Numbered from the stretch's first letter, positions 44,601-53,704 are shown. The stretch: 64,000 bases of DNA from Aphanomyces cochlioides (GCA_019828595.1 JAHQRK010000011.1:2232001-2296000); one strand, 5' to 3'. Notes: generated by a model not told the origin, from the sequence alone. Numbers and translations: made by a program.

Positions 44601-46891
44601 TTATTCAGAGCTTGAGGAAAATGGATGGCTGCCAAACTCCTTGGATAATGACAGTATATTGCTACGTCGATTTCAAGCAAAAGTGGGAGATGGCTCCAAC
44701 TCAAAAGCTGCAGCAGTATTGTCAAATGGACAAGAACAACGGAGCTATCTATCTTGAGTCATTGCTTCGTAATGCAGATGCGAACACTTTGACAACATGT
44801 TGGGGTTCTTCTTTGGAAACGAGTGTATTTGCGTATCTGAGAGGATCGGTTGAAGGAATTGCATGGTTATCTGAAGCTCAACAGGCAAATAATTCAATTG
44901 CAGACGAAATTATATATTGGACGACCTTCAATATTACGAGATTCAGCACGCAATGGCAAAATTACAAAAGTCTTGGCATTGCTGAATCTTTTTCCATCCA
45001 GAGTGCTTTTGGATTAAGTTATCCCTTAACACTAAAGTATCTGAATGGTTCCTTCCAACTACCTGTCCAGACATCTCTAAAAATGCAGTGGCCATTAGCG
45101 CAAACATTAACCGCTATTCTGTCAAACACAAGCGGTATTGGTGGTAAAAGTCTCATCCGAACGAGTCAGAATTTTGCATTTCAGAATGCTACCCCAGAAG
45201 ATATCGTTGTTGCTACAGGTTATTTAATTGCACCGCTTGGTCCAGGCTTGTCTTTGGTGCGCAGTGTCCTAGGTCCTTTTGGTTCAGTCAAAATGAAGCG
45301 GGTGCCATGTCCTGATCAACTTCGAAGGCTTTACCAAAACATAAGTTTTGAGCTGACTCACGCTTTGAGTTCAAGTCATGCTATTCAAAGCGCGTTTTGG
45401 CCACTTTATACTTCCTTCTCGATAGCCCCTCGGCCTAGAGCTTGGGAGGGTGCAATCTTGGGAGGAGGGAATCTGCTCTGTGATGTGGAGACAGCATTGA
45501 TTGCAGGTAGTCTTCCAGGTGTATTTTTCAGCTCAACTGGCTCATGCGGTCTTAATGTCCAGGAGTTTATCACAAATGATCTGAAAGTCTGGATGTTCGG
45601 TCTGATGGCGGCGGGACATACAAACGCAACAGCATTGGTTGAGATGGAGACCCGAAATCCCGCAAGCACTAAGGCAATCCTAACATTGTCTGTGGCATTT
45701 CTCAATGCATACATCCCATCAAACACTTTGAAAACATTTAGTAACCAAGCAGAAATCACCCGAGCATCGATCAGAAATGCAACGAATGTCTCGTTGGTCC
45801 AGTTTCTCCGACGGGGAACGAAATTGACGCTCTCGATCCTCCCTCTTTTTTCAGACACCGAGCCTGACTTCGATTTTTACGCATGGCTGTTCTTATTTGA
45901 CTGGGTGCAAGGCTTTAGAGAGGTGGTTACATTCCAGGGAGAGAATGGCAGTGTTACTGCCATATCAACAATTAGTCCCCTTAGCGATGTCCAAGTTAAT
46001 CCAACTGAAGTCCCCACCAATGTAGCATACCTCATGCGGATGCTTATGCAGTATATCACCTGTGTTCTGCTTTGCGTTGCTTGCCTTGTGTGTGCATACA
46101 TACTGTGTTTACACGGCCGTGTCGAGGCTCTGAATATGATGTCTTTCAGTCGCGTAGCATCACTAGTTTGGATTGGTCGTCCTCTCATATTTGTTCGAGC
46201 GATTGCCGCCATTTGTCTACTCTCGACGTCTACTTTGTCTCTAGTACGTCCACTAGATGGCCTCATACAACACTTGGTAGTCGTCCCACAGGAATGGTAC
46301 ACAATTATTTTGGCAGCGGGGGAGCTCAATTGGATGGTATATATCATAAATGACGTCTTCTCAATTGTGACCATGCAGTATACTCCTCGATATGCCGCCA
46401 TGAGCTTTATCCTTGTTTGGCTAGCCTCGGGAATGATGTCTTTCGTCGATCAACCTGCTGCCATTGTGTCTCTATCACGAAGTTGCTCTGTAATTGAAGT
46501 TGACTTTCAAGTCGAGTGCAATAGTGGCATCGTCGCAATTGGAAGTTTCCGACACTTCATCAAACTGCTTTGTTTTGTGTTTGGATATTGTGTACTTTGT
46601 TATCTCATTGCACGAATTCTGCGACCGCGAGAGCCACAAAGAAAACCACGATCTCTGCTTTTATATGCTGCTGCTAGGTATCAGTTTCGCACGGATAATT
46701 GGGAGCACATGGGCATATTGTATTTGGACAAGGCCTCAGCTGTCTTGACGGGTTTACTCTCAATAGAATCTCGTGGCATTCTCTATGTGTTTGACATAAA
46801 GACTTGGAGAATTCATTCGAGCGAAATTGAACAATCTTCGGCACTTCCGTATCACCTCGACCGCGCATTACCACTTGCTGATAATTCGTGA
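41621..46891 (+). CDS. Giant 12-segment membrane protein with internal duplication (copy D, intact)
   Basis: One uninterrupted frame of 1756 codons from ATG 41621 (MRLIQCFKRQRIAPISILSN). This start gives the same roughly 45-residue leader as the other copies. Half 1 (about residues 1-900): a membrane segment (YLLFTTACSFGFLLVLSEYT), an ectodomain of about 560 residues with many NxT/S sites, then about five segments (LTSLSCVIILVLFTFSF, VWIGRPLLLVRGVTAAVVLS, LLCGECLWISYVIEDFLLPL, LITFATIFCVE, VLLLCGVQIACLFVSNLTMW). Half 2 repeats the order (SLLYMAMSIASSFAFLQL, ectodomain, YITCVLLCVACLVCAYIL, VWIGRPLIFVRAIAAICLLS, AAGELNWMVYIINDVFSIVT, FILVWLASGMMSFV, LLCFVFGYCVLCYLIARIL). The cytoplasmic tail ends LDRALPLADNS. 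Matching ectodomain motifs are HCWVDFSRRFEMAHT and YCYVDFKQKWEMAPT. No known family is recognised. Transport or surface-receptor roles are inference from topology only. Confidence 0.9.
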   Translation: MRLIQCFKRQRIAPISILSNVPFTDSNRTNSKQSLGCLVSACGYVYLLFTTACSFGFLLVLSEYTTNDHLWRGFNNTGGQTFLADVINTRLLLGQFGPFDIYDSFIAKDYSTPDSTIDMRPIAARQIMLAATSLESSISAIRANSLYEHIFTIVGHCWVDFSRRFEMAHTAKRQLRCASRQIDNAAVYLEALLRNVDPLDLTQSAYGVQINQIVLTAVASTTEGSAWVTALKNYTWGAISDEVALWQQYNLTRYSIQFENRFQMGLLNSISIVNAFGTHRSMTTTSVAYVSRGLATWSTKYISSGFWNDMTKCVSLGCTLVRNMTNSMEAMGRNWDTVYTGTTVTIGGDLVRSFIGPLMNWDVYQVLPPTSLVKLFVMFQTELYQRLRQDESFSTSFETIPECDVDVVPKDWRRSGLLYYGGNPLCAPLAPAKSFVQMSFNFDDACQTQNRFAMTFTQPGVLFAVWVSRMIDSDISLTCKLSVMSQKVCYETLLSALKLASKFSSPCNVQETSNAIQSTKLLFIQLATENTSKILLTQAILPDSKSPWTPLGWIALYDWVDGTREAYMFEGDNGNMTLLSARMNYLPMAAKMLELPESACRYVWYSACYLTSLSCVIILVLFTFSFVNRFQQDGGILFNFNRVVGSVWIGRPLLLVRGVTAAVVLSTSPAVLARTNVVTYFDHTPRPLLERLLLCGECLWISYVIEDFLLPLLHYRLRACTIFNSLITFATIFCVETTAPIQITATVNQTCSITSFRRGATCISGQVEIGSFTRVLLLCGVQIACLFVSNLTMWIYLSCNKSAPIKEQHLDHIIIPAAAKAFLAPAVHATWPIDNITCVMCGFLPMKTHLFNFNLWTNVAVESQRTKMVSITRITPYINVVGDSSFSLRNVTLGYGSLLYMAMSIASSFAFLQLTSSAMSNDFWWKSFDIPTQVYMTNWFNQGLQYLSSSSDIHITDLTHGIFVTTTNSTGTSSQASILYSNSIQDEVNTVSNVIQSLRKMDGCQTPWIMTVYCYVDFKQKWEMAPTQKLQQYCQMDKNNGAIYLESLLRNADANTLTTCWGSSLETSVFAYLRGSVEGIAWLSEAQQANNSIADEIIYWTTFNITRFSTQWQNYKSLGIAESFSIQSAFGLSYPLTLKYLNGSFQLPVQTSLKMQWPLAQTLTAILSNTSGIGGKSLIRTSQNFAFQNATPEDIVVATGYLIAPLGPGLSLVRSVLGPFGSVKMKRVPCPDQLRRLYQNISFELTHALSSSHAIQSAFWPLYTSFSIAPRPRAWEGAILGGGNLLCDVETALIAGSLPGVFFSSTGSCGLNVQEFITNDLKVWMFGLMAAGHTNATALVEMETRNPASTKAILTLSVAFLNAYIPSNTLKTFSNQAEITRASIRNATNVSLVQFLRRGTKLTLSILPLFSDTEPDFDFYAWLFLFDWVQGFREVVTFQGENGSVTAISTISPLSDVQVNPTEVPTNVAYLMRMLMQYITCVLLCVACLVCAYILCLHGRVEALNMMSFSRVASLVWIGRPLIFVRAIAAICLLSTSTLSLVRPLDGLIQHLVVVPQEWYTIILAAGELNWMVYIINDVFSIVTMQYTPRYAAMSFILVWLASGMMSFVDQPAAIVSLSRSCSVIEVDFQVECNSGIVAIGSFRHFIKLLCFVFGYCVLCYLIARILRPREPQRKPRSLLLYAAARYQFRTDNWEHMGILYLDKASAVLTGLLSIESRGILYVFDIKTWRIHSSEIEQSSALPYHLDRALPLADNS

Positions 46892-48747
46892 GAGTCAAGG
46901 AAATGAAATACATCTTCCAAGCAGAGATTTGGCTGGTGGCTTTACCTCATCAACTACTGGTTTAATGCATTGAAATCACCTTTGAAAGTAGGCTGAAGTT
47001 CAGTAAAGAAGGCCATCGAATCCCAATGGCTTGGTCATAATGAAGTAATGAGCGCTTCGACTTTGCATCAAAGCATCAGCTTTGGGCTCGTTGCTGGGCA
47101 CGATGAGTACCCTTCAAAATATTGTTTGGCTTCGTGCTCTTTCTTTCTCATGTCACATTCGTCGGCAGGAATAATTTGCATAATGAAAATAGACCCAGTG
47201 GCTTAGCATCAATTTTGATTGTCGGCGCAACGCCTTCGTAATGTAGATATCGAGGCTCAGACACGCATGACGACGGGCAGAGATTGAGCAATTAGAATTC
47301 TTTTCGCATCGTTGAACAGGAACTGCAATATGTTTTAACAATCTACGAGGCAATTGCCTTCCACTCTTTGGTAGATTTTTCTTCTCGCAAGTCGAGTCGA
47401 TGCATATTTCATCATGGATGTGAAGAAGATGCGGGTATATATACTCGAACGGATACACAGATGCTTCTGCGGCTAGACCTTCATGCACTTATCGACCTAC
47501 TTGCTGAAAAAGCCCAGTGCAAAAATGTAGGTGTGGTTTGTTGTCCCGGGTGTATTGTCCAGCCGATTCGGTATAAAATCTCACATGGATCAAATGTCCT
47601 GTTCTTTTTGGCATCCGGTCCACAGATGCATCTGACACTTCGGATACTGCGCAGTATTCGAAGGATATAAATTAATGCGGGGAATCAAAAGTGACAAGTA
47701 CTCGATGTACTGTATTGCACTTCGCCAAATCAGGAGCGTGATCTTTATTCACTTTGTCATGGAATCTTTTTTATAGCTCAGCTTTGCACTCCGTCATCAA
47801 TGTTGGTCGAATATGAAACAAGAATCTTTTGCAAAATATTTCGAGCCGATCTGCATTCAGGTCAATTCAATCTTCACCCGAAGACTCGTGAAATAGTAGA
47901 CCTGCTCAATTGATTTGCCTTCTCAATGTTATTATCTAGGAGTGAGGAGAAGCTCTTATTGAGCTACAACTCGGCTTATGCGAGATATCCCGGAAGTCCC
48001 TGCGTGAACACTTTGGAGTACAATCATGGCCTTTGCGTCCTCAGTTATTCGATTAGTCTAAATCAATTTGAGGCTGCATAAGGGATAGAGTAGACTCTAC
48101 AAGCAGTCTCAACACACAAGGTATCTTGTACCCTATTGGAGGATGCACAGCTTGGGATTAATCAACTGGATAGTAATAAGTGTTGTCATATTTAATATCC
48201 ACCTCAATACTAGTAATTAGAAACGTCAAGTTATAAATATTTACAAGTTGCCCGACATTCTACGACAAAAGTTTTGGTCATGTCAATGGCAAACATCGTC
48301 GTCTCTGCAGGATCGAAATGAAGACAGCCTTGAACTCTGCACCTCTGCTTATTTCACGATTGTGTTACTATCCAGTGAGCACCGAGGAAGATTTTGAAGC
48401 GCTCCAAAACAAAGACATCTCGTACACAGGCAGCTGTTGCAAATGTGAGATTAGCCAAGCGCCATGGGTTGATGAATCTCACGTGTCAATGTTTGACAGC
48501 GGTCGGGTTGTCCAGTTCAAAGAAGTTCACTGTTCTTTTCATCTCTTGCATGGAGTCCTCGTCGCAGAATCCATTGAAAATTGTATGCAGCTCTTGACTT
48601 TCTTCATGGGAACTTCTCAGCGTACTGTACTTGTCATCAAATTCATGTGGACCTTCCAGGAAAACTTCTAGGATCATCGAGGATGCCAAACATGACTCAG
48701 ACGAGCCGTTCCATATGAAACATCGAGCTCATTTACGAATTCAAGCC
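46892..48747. other. Long intergenic region without a supported gene
   Basis: Overlapping frames on opposite strands at 47153-47488 (-) and 47368-47670 (+) are uninformative. Around 48486-48689 a minus frame (MILEVFLEGPHEFDDKYSTL..., 63 codons from its ATG) and a plus frame at 48318-48671 overlap. The minus frame is the more protein-like, and after its TGA the same frame continues as HVRFINPWRLANLTFATA, so a broken minus-strand gene is possible. 47700-48300 is AT-rich with nothing seen. Confidence 0.35.
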
Positions 48748-49275
48748 ATGGGCAACCATCTCTCGTCCACTGAGTTCGAAACGACTGAGCTCGTCACACC
48801 CAAAGCGCCTTGCGTTGCCATTGACGAGCACTTTCTATCGCATGGTCCTCTCCGACTCGACATGGGGTCCGGCCCGATTGTGCGGAATATGAGCTCTGGA
48901 GCAAGTATGTTTCGTGTTGACGGCGATTGCCTGCGAGACTTGGATGGACACACGTTTGCAACAGTCAAGAAAGGCATCGCGTCGAAAACGATTGTCGATG
49001 CTGGAGACCACGAACTGTTTGTCATCAAGACTGGTGGGAGCGTTGCTCGCTGTAATGTTCAAGACCCAATTTCAGGAGCACGACACGCATATTCAGCCGT
49101 GGGAACGCTCTCGAGCAGTAAAGCGCTCATTCTTTGCGACGGTGAGCCCGTGGCCAAGTTCCGACACAATGGCAGCTTTCATTTTGGCCCATGCTTTCAC
49201 CTCGATATTGCTCCAGGTGTCGATGTCGCTCTTGTTGTAGTACTATGTCTAGCTTTGTTTCCAAGTAATTATTAA
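48748..49275 (+). CDS. LURP-one-related (LOR, tubby-like fold) protein
   Basis: 175 residues from ATG 48748. This start was chosen over upstream in-frame codons because it gives MGNHLSSTEF, a good N-myristoylation context (Gly2, Ser6/Ser7) that would place the protein at membranes. The body shows the LOR pattern: LDMGSGPIVRNMSSGASMFRV, then RDLDGHTFATVKKGIASKTI, ELFVIKTGG and a closing FHLDIAPGVDVALVVVLCLA that matches the family's terminal strand and helix. LOR proteins share the phospholipid-scramblase/tubby fold. Their biochemical role is mostly unknown, with plant members linked to defence. The scramblase-like reading is inference. Confidence 0.8.
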   Translation: MGNHLSSTEFETTELVTPKAPCVAIDEHFLSHGPLRLDMGSGPIVRNMSSGASMFRVDGDCLRDLDGHTFATVKKGIASKTIVDAGDHELFVIKTGGSVARCNVQDPISGARHAYSAVGTLSSSKALILCDGEPVAKFRHNGSFHFGPCFHLDIAPGVDVALVVVLCLALFPSNY

Positions 49276-49713
49276 CTTTGCCCGCATATCTAACATACCA
49301 TTAAATCTGTTGAAAGCTTCCCCGAAGCAATTGAGATAGAGATCTGTCCTGCGACGCTCCCAAGTTCTTTGAGACTGGGAGGGTTTGTGACATTCGAGAG
49401 CTTGCATGACGCCACTCCATCACACTGCAGCCATTCATTACTGAAATCGAAGAGAATCATGGAGGCGTACCGTTGACATGAATACCCGTTCAAAGTAGAT
49501 TTGCAGAGAGTCGTACACAAGAGGGTAAGCCAATTCCGTTGTGATCAATCTGCAGAATGAGGCTCTCACGCTCACGCGGATGGCGATAACACTAACGTCG
49601 TCTTCATGCGCTTTTGGAGTGGGAAGATGTGGTGGGTTCAACCACCGCCATTGTAACTGTCAAATCTTGGATCGCTTATTCTTTTTTCGAACGGACAATA
49701 GGATTTTGAAGCA
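49276..49713. other. Intergenic region
   Basis: Between the LOR gene and the aspartic protease. Short frames on both strands overlap. It is probably the protease promoter, and no motif was singled out. Confidence 0.45.
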
Positions 49714-51162
49714 ATGCGGCCATGGGTCGTCGGACTTGCGGCAGCTGTTGTGGCCGTAGCTGCATCAAAGAATGGCATTGCGTTGCGTATGCGTCGTCTT
49801 GAGACCACACATGAAGAAACCTTCCTCCAAAACCTCAAGAGTGAGCCAGAACAACGTGCCGTCAAGACACATCTGATGCTTGGACAAGGCGTCCACTCGG
49901 TCGAAGTGTATTTCGGTGGCCAGCCTCGTGTTTTGATCGTGGATACGGGCAGCGCCGACACGGCATTTCCATGCTCCGATTGCTCAGGATGTGGTGGAGA
50001 GCACGTGAATCCATTCTACACCCCAACAAAATCGTCCTCATACGTCACATGCCGTGAGAACGCCGCGCTTGGTTTTACCAAATGCAAATCATGCAGCACG
50101 GACGACAAGTGCGTTTTTGCTGAATCGTATGTCGAAGGCAGTGGATGGGAAGCATTCAAAGTGAAAGACCGAGTCTACTTTGAAGGAAACCCATCCGTGG
50201 CTGCCGATGTTGTCTTTGGTTGCATGCACACCGAATCGGGAGCCTTCTTGAGCCAACAAGCCGACGGCATCATGGGGATGTCCCAAGATCCTGATGCAAT
50301 CTTCCTCCAATTCTTCAAGAGCGGTGCTACTAGCATGAAAGGCTTCTCTCAATGCATTGCTCAATCAGGCGGAAGTATGGTCATTGGTGGTTTGGATCGA
50401 TCAGTGCATAATCCTGGGGCCGAGATGGTCTTTACCCCGCTCCGCTCCACGGGCTACACCTACTGGACAGTCTCGCTCGATACAATCACAGTCGGTGGCC
50501 ACAGAGTCGATGTTGCGTCTTCTGTGTACAATGCCAACCGAGGTTGTGTCTTTGACAGCGGCACGACATTTGTCTATTTCCCCAGCTCTGTCGCTGCTCC
50601 ATTTCAAGCTCAATGGGAGACTGCTGTCAAGGAAGCAGGGCTGGATGAGCGCTACACAACATACCGTGAGGGAGGGGAGTACTTGATCTTGACGCGTGCA
50701 ACATTGAACAAACTCCCCACGATCGAGTTTACATTTGCCAACAATGCCACGATGAGACTGCCGCCCAGCCAATATATGGTTTACGATGGTGACAACATGT
50801 ACACCGCGACGCTGTTCTTTCAAGATTTTGCCCATGCAACAATCATTGGCGCATCGATGTTGGCCAACCACAACGTGCTCTACGACATGACAAACCACCG
50901 GATCGGGTTTGCTGAAGCCAACTGCGATGACACCGCAGCGCACACAGCCATGGAATTAATCACGGACATTGGTGGCGATACATTCACGCCAGAATTCACG
51001 TGGCTTCAGTTGATTTCGCAAGTGCCACCCGCAGCTGCCTTTGTGCTCGGCATGGTTGCATTATACCTCGTCAAGGAGCTCTCTCTGGCCATGACATCAC
51101 GTCTCGAGCGCGACGACAAAGCCGACGCCGGCTCAGCGTATCTTCACGTAGCCGAAGTGTAA
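49714..51162 (+). CDS. Membrane-anchored pepsin-family aspartic protease
   Basis: Secretory-pathway endopeptidase of family A1. A single exon of 482 residues. A signal peptide (MRPWVVGLAAAVVAVAAS) is followed by a short propeptide-like region. The catalytic domain has the two active-site motifs VLIVDTGSADTAF and CVFDSGTTFVYFP. Between them are a cysteine-rich insert (CSDCSGCGGEHVNPFY, CKSCSTDDKC) and ADGIMGMSQDP. The domain closes with ATIIGASMLANHNVLYD. A hydrophobic segment near residues 437-455 (AAAFVLGMVALYLVKE) and a short charged tail make it a type I membrane protein, so it would act on the endomembrane or surface face. Cys-rich, membrane-anchored A1 enzymes of this shape are common in oomycetes and apicomplexans. 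Confidence 0.94.
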   Translation: MRPWVVGLAAAVVAVAASKNGIALRMRRLETTHEETFLQNLKSEPEQRAVKTHLMLGQGVHSVEVYFGGQPRVLIVDTGSADTAFPCSDCSGCGGEHVNPFYTPTKSSSYVTCRENAALGFTKCKSCSTDDKCVFAESYVEGSGWEAFKVKDRVYFEGNPSVAADVVFGCMHTESGAFLSQQADGIMGMSQDPDAIFLQFFKSGATSMKGFSQCIAQSGGSMVIGGLDRSVHNPGAEMVFTPLRSTGYTYWTVSLDTITVGGHRVDVASSVYNANRGCVFDSGTTFVYFPSSVAAPFQAQWETAVKEAGLDERYTTYREGGEYLILTRATLNKLPTIEFTFANNATMRLPPSQYMVYDGDNMYTATLFFQDFAHATIIGASMLANHNVLYDMTNHRIGFAEANCDDTAAHTAMELITDIGGDTFTPEFTWLQLISQVPPAAAFVLGMVALYLVKELSLAMTSRLERDDKADAGSAYLHVAEV

Positions 51163-51243
51163 CAAATGTCATATTTGTCGTTGATGCATTGCGGAGATAC
51201 TCGTCGCCACTCAGTGCATGTCCAGTCTGTAATTATTCGTGTC

Positions 51244-51720
51244 TCAAGGATTGTTCAGGAGGGTTAAATGGGCACAAGGATGATTCAACAGCACTTGAAA
51301 CACGAAGGGGTCTCGGGTTTCATCGCTTTGCTCTGTCAAAGTGTTCCCATGTTCGTTTTGAATGGAACGATACAGCAGAGGAAGGATCCAGCCGACGAGC
51401 ACAAAGCAGCAGCAACAGTATGTCGCAGGCACGCTGGAGTCATCGATATCCATGTTTACAACGTTCGAGTTGATTGGTGCGGAGAGTTTTCGTCGCTTGG
51501 AGTATTGTGGGCTTTCAACTCACTGTCCTTTGTGTTCCCCACCTTCTATCGAGTCGTTATTCACATGATCGACGTATGTCATCAATTGATACAAGCGCCC
51601 CATGAGCACGTCCAAGAAACAAGACACGAGCGGCTAGGAATGGCTCGATATTCGTCGCAGATGCGCCGCCACATCCATCTGGGTGCGGTTTGGCTCGCTT
51701 GATTGTGACTGTGCATCCAT
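51244..51720 (-). CDS. Candidate small single-pass membrane protein (spliced)
   Basis: From ATG 51720 (MDAQSQSSEPNRTQMD) a 39-base GT-AG intron removes a TAG. The frame continues PLVSCFLDVLMGRLYQLMTY to EHKG, where a canonical GTGAGTTG donor and a 90-base intron remove a TGA. It then reads VPATYCCCCFVLVGWILPLL, a four-cysteine membrane segment, and ends LTLLNNP, 115 residues in all. Both junctions hold phase. The cysteine cluster at the membrane could be palmitoylated. Without transcripts the model is tentative, and further minus frames at 51789-52188 may or may not belong to another exon. Confidence 0.38.
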
Positions 51721-52221
51721 GATCAAGTTGATGATTGACAACGATTTCCATGTTGCATTGCAAGGCTTCAACGATCATCATTCAATCTTCATCTCAATTC
51801 TCCGTCGCGGAATTCTTCGAGGAATAAAGTCACTTCCTCCATGAAAGATTCATGGAGATGGAGCAAGCTGCATGGCTTCCTCTCGTAACCACCACAATGA
51901 TTACATTGAGATGCCCAAATGTATTCTGTAGAATAACCGAGAAGGCATGACGATGTGGCCGTGGTGCAAAGTTGCTTGAAGAGGAAGGACCCCGACTGCG
52001 GAGGGTGAAATCTCTGGATCCACTCCAATGCATGCGCAGAGAGATGACAGAGAATAAGTTTCTTCGTCGTGGAGCGGACAGAGGAACGATAATGGCGGGC
52101 AACAAGTTGGCACAACGTGGTCATCAACCGGATAGGGTTGTTGAATCTGCGACATTGATTTCGATTGCAACAATGGAGATCGGCTCATTTTCCAAGTGGC
52201 CCCCCAGCGAATTCATCTCCC

Positions 52222-52665
52222 ATGCCGAGTGACATCCGATATGGCAGCATGTACCGTGGGCGGTGCAAGTACAAGTCTGGCAAATGCATGAATGAGCGCA
52301 CGACCAAAGAGAACGGGCAGCCGCACACGTTATGCGAACCTCATCGCATCCAGCACAACAAGAACCAGCGCAAGTCGGACGTGAAGCGCCGGTGGTTGAA
52401 GCGGATGGAGCGACGAATGCATCGAGAAGTAGGGACAGCTGCAAGCAGCGAAGACGACGATGACGATGATGAACCCGATCCTCAGATGAAACTCGAGCCA
52501 CAGCCCAACGACGCGACGTGGGAACACGTCGTTGCAACCGCTACAGATACAAAACTCGAGCCGATGCAATGGGACGACTGGAGCCACGAAGACATTTTCA
52601 TTCTTGGTGAAATGGTCGGTCTCGACAAGGGCAACCCACGAGTGTCACCGCCTATGGAGAATTGA
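52222..52665 (+). CDS. Small zinc-binding-type, basic protein (147 aa)
   Basis: ATG 52222 gives MPSDIRYGSMYRGRCKYKSG. A compact motif follows, C-x5-C-x-N-x-R-T-x2-N-G-x2-H-x-L-C-x2-H-R (RCKYKSGKCMNER, HTLCEPHRIQHNKNQRKSDV), and then a basic KRRWLKRMERRMHRE. The Cys/Cys/Cys/His spacing with trailing basics recalls small DNA- or protein-binding zinc modules such as plant WRC. That is an analogy, not an assignment. An acidic run (SSEDDDDDDEPD) and a Trp/Asp-rich end follow. An alternative 31-base GT-AG intron (about 52642-52672) would replace the last residues with VFHDALDLFLRHSFPSARRD and extend to 52891. This kind of protein is probably nuclear. Confidence 0.65.
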   Translation: MPSDIRYGSMYRGRCKYKSGKCMNERTTKENGQPHTLCEPHRIQHNKNQRKSDVKRRWLKRMERRMHREVGTAASSEDDDDDDEPDPQMKLEPQPNDATWEHVVATATDTKLEPMQWDDWSHEDIFILGEMVGLDKGNPRVSPPMEN

Positions 52666-53704
52666 GATCGAGGTTTTCCATGATGCATTGGATTTATTCC
52701 TGCGACACTCGTTTCCGAGCGCACGTCGCGATGCCGTTCATGGCTTTCTTCATCGATTTCGAATCCTCCAGCGGATGAAGATCCCCCGGCTTAATCCGAC
52801 CGCATCCATGAGATGGATCCACCTCGACCAAGACTCGTTTTACAATTGCGCTACAGTCGGAACGCAACATTCGGTTTGTGAAATTGTATAAAATGTTTAA
52901 CTCTATAAATTAATAATTATCAATAAGATAATATGATTAAGGTTCAATCACGAAGTTCCTCTGGAACTGTGATTGTTTGAGATAACCGCCCAAGACCACA
53001 ACGCTGGCTGTAATAGTATCGCTGTCCTGGCGCTTATTTGCAATGTCATAACGAGTTCGATTGAGGGGCATAGAGTAAAATAAGGCTGGAAAGGGGGGGG
53101 CTGAATGGCTGGAGAAATTTGTTGGCTTGCAGTGAAACTCTCAGTGTCCTGAGTTGGCAAGTCAAAGCTGTGCTTTCAAAGCAACCTAGCACAGTCGCAA
53201 TGCAATTGAGCCTGATTAACTTCACTTTTTTCTGTGCCACGTGGCGATAACGTGCTTTCGAGATTTACTCTTGATAATTATTTCCTCTCAATTTGAATAA
53301 CTTTCCTGTCAAATTCGATCGTTTCCAATGTGTGAGCTCATTACCGCAATGAACTCACACCGACGCCATTTCTTTCGTTTCAACTTGGACTTCAGTGTCA
53401 TACTAATGTCTGACACTTGATTTCAGACTTCTTCGGTCAAAGAACTGTCGAAAAGCGACGTTGATATACGGGAAATCATTGATAGATTCTTGGTAACTGG
53501 CTCAACTGTCGCTGTCTCGGCCGATGGAAAGCACGATGTCTCTAAGCCGACTTGATCGTCCTCTATGGGATTTGAGGGATTGACGGAGATTGGAGAGTTG
53601 TATGAGTCCTTGATATCTCCGTTTGATCTTAATGAACATGACGAGACGGTTTTGCACGATAAAGATTGGCTCGATGCCACGATCACAGTTTCAGATTGGA
53701 GGGG
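52666..53704. other. AT-rich intergenic region with open fragments
   Basis: 52678-52890 stays open in the frame that an alternative splice of the preceding gene would use. 53420-53700 holds a plus frame with one TGA (SVKELSKSDVDIREIIDRF, then GFEGLTEIGELYESLISPFD), possibly an unspliced or broken exon upstream of the next gene. I could not join it in phase. Confidence 0.35.

Noticed and set aside
48486..48689. A minus-strand small gene (MILEVFLEGPHEF...)
   Set aside because: The frame is short, overlaps an equally open plus frame and is followed by in-frame stops. Kept only as a possible remnant.
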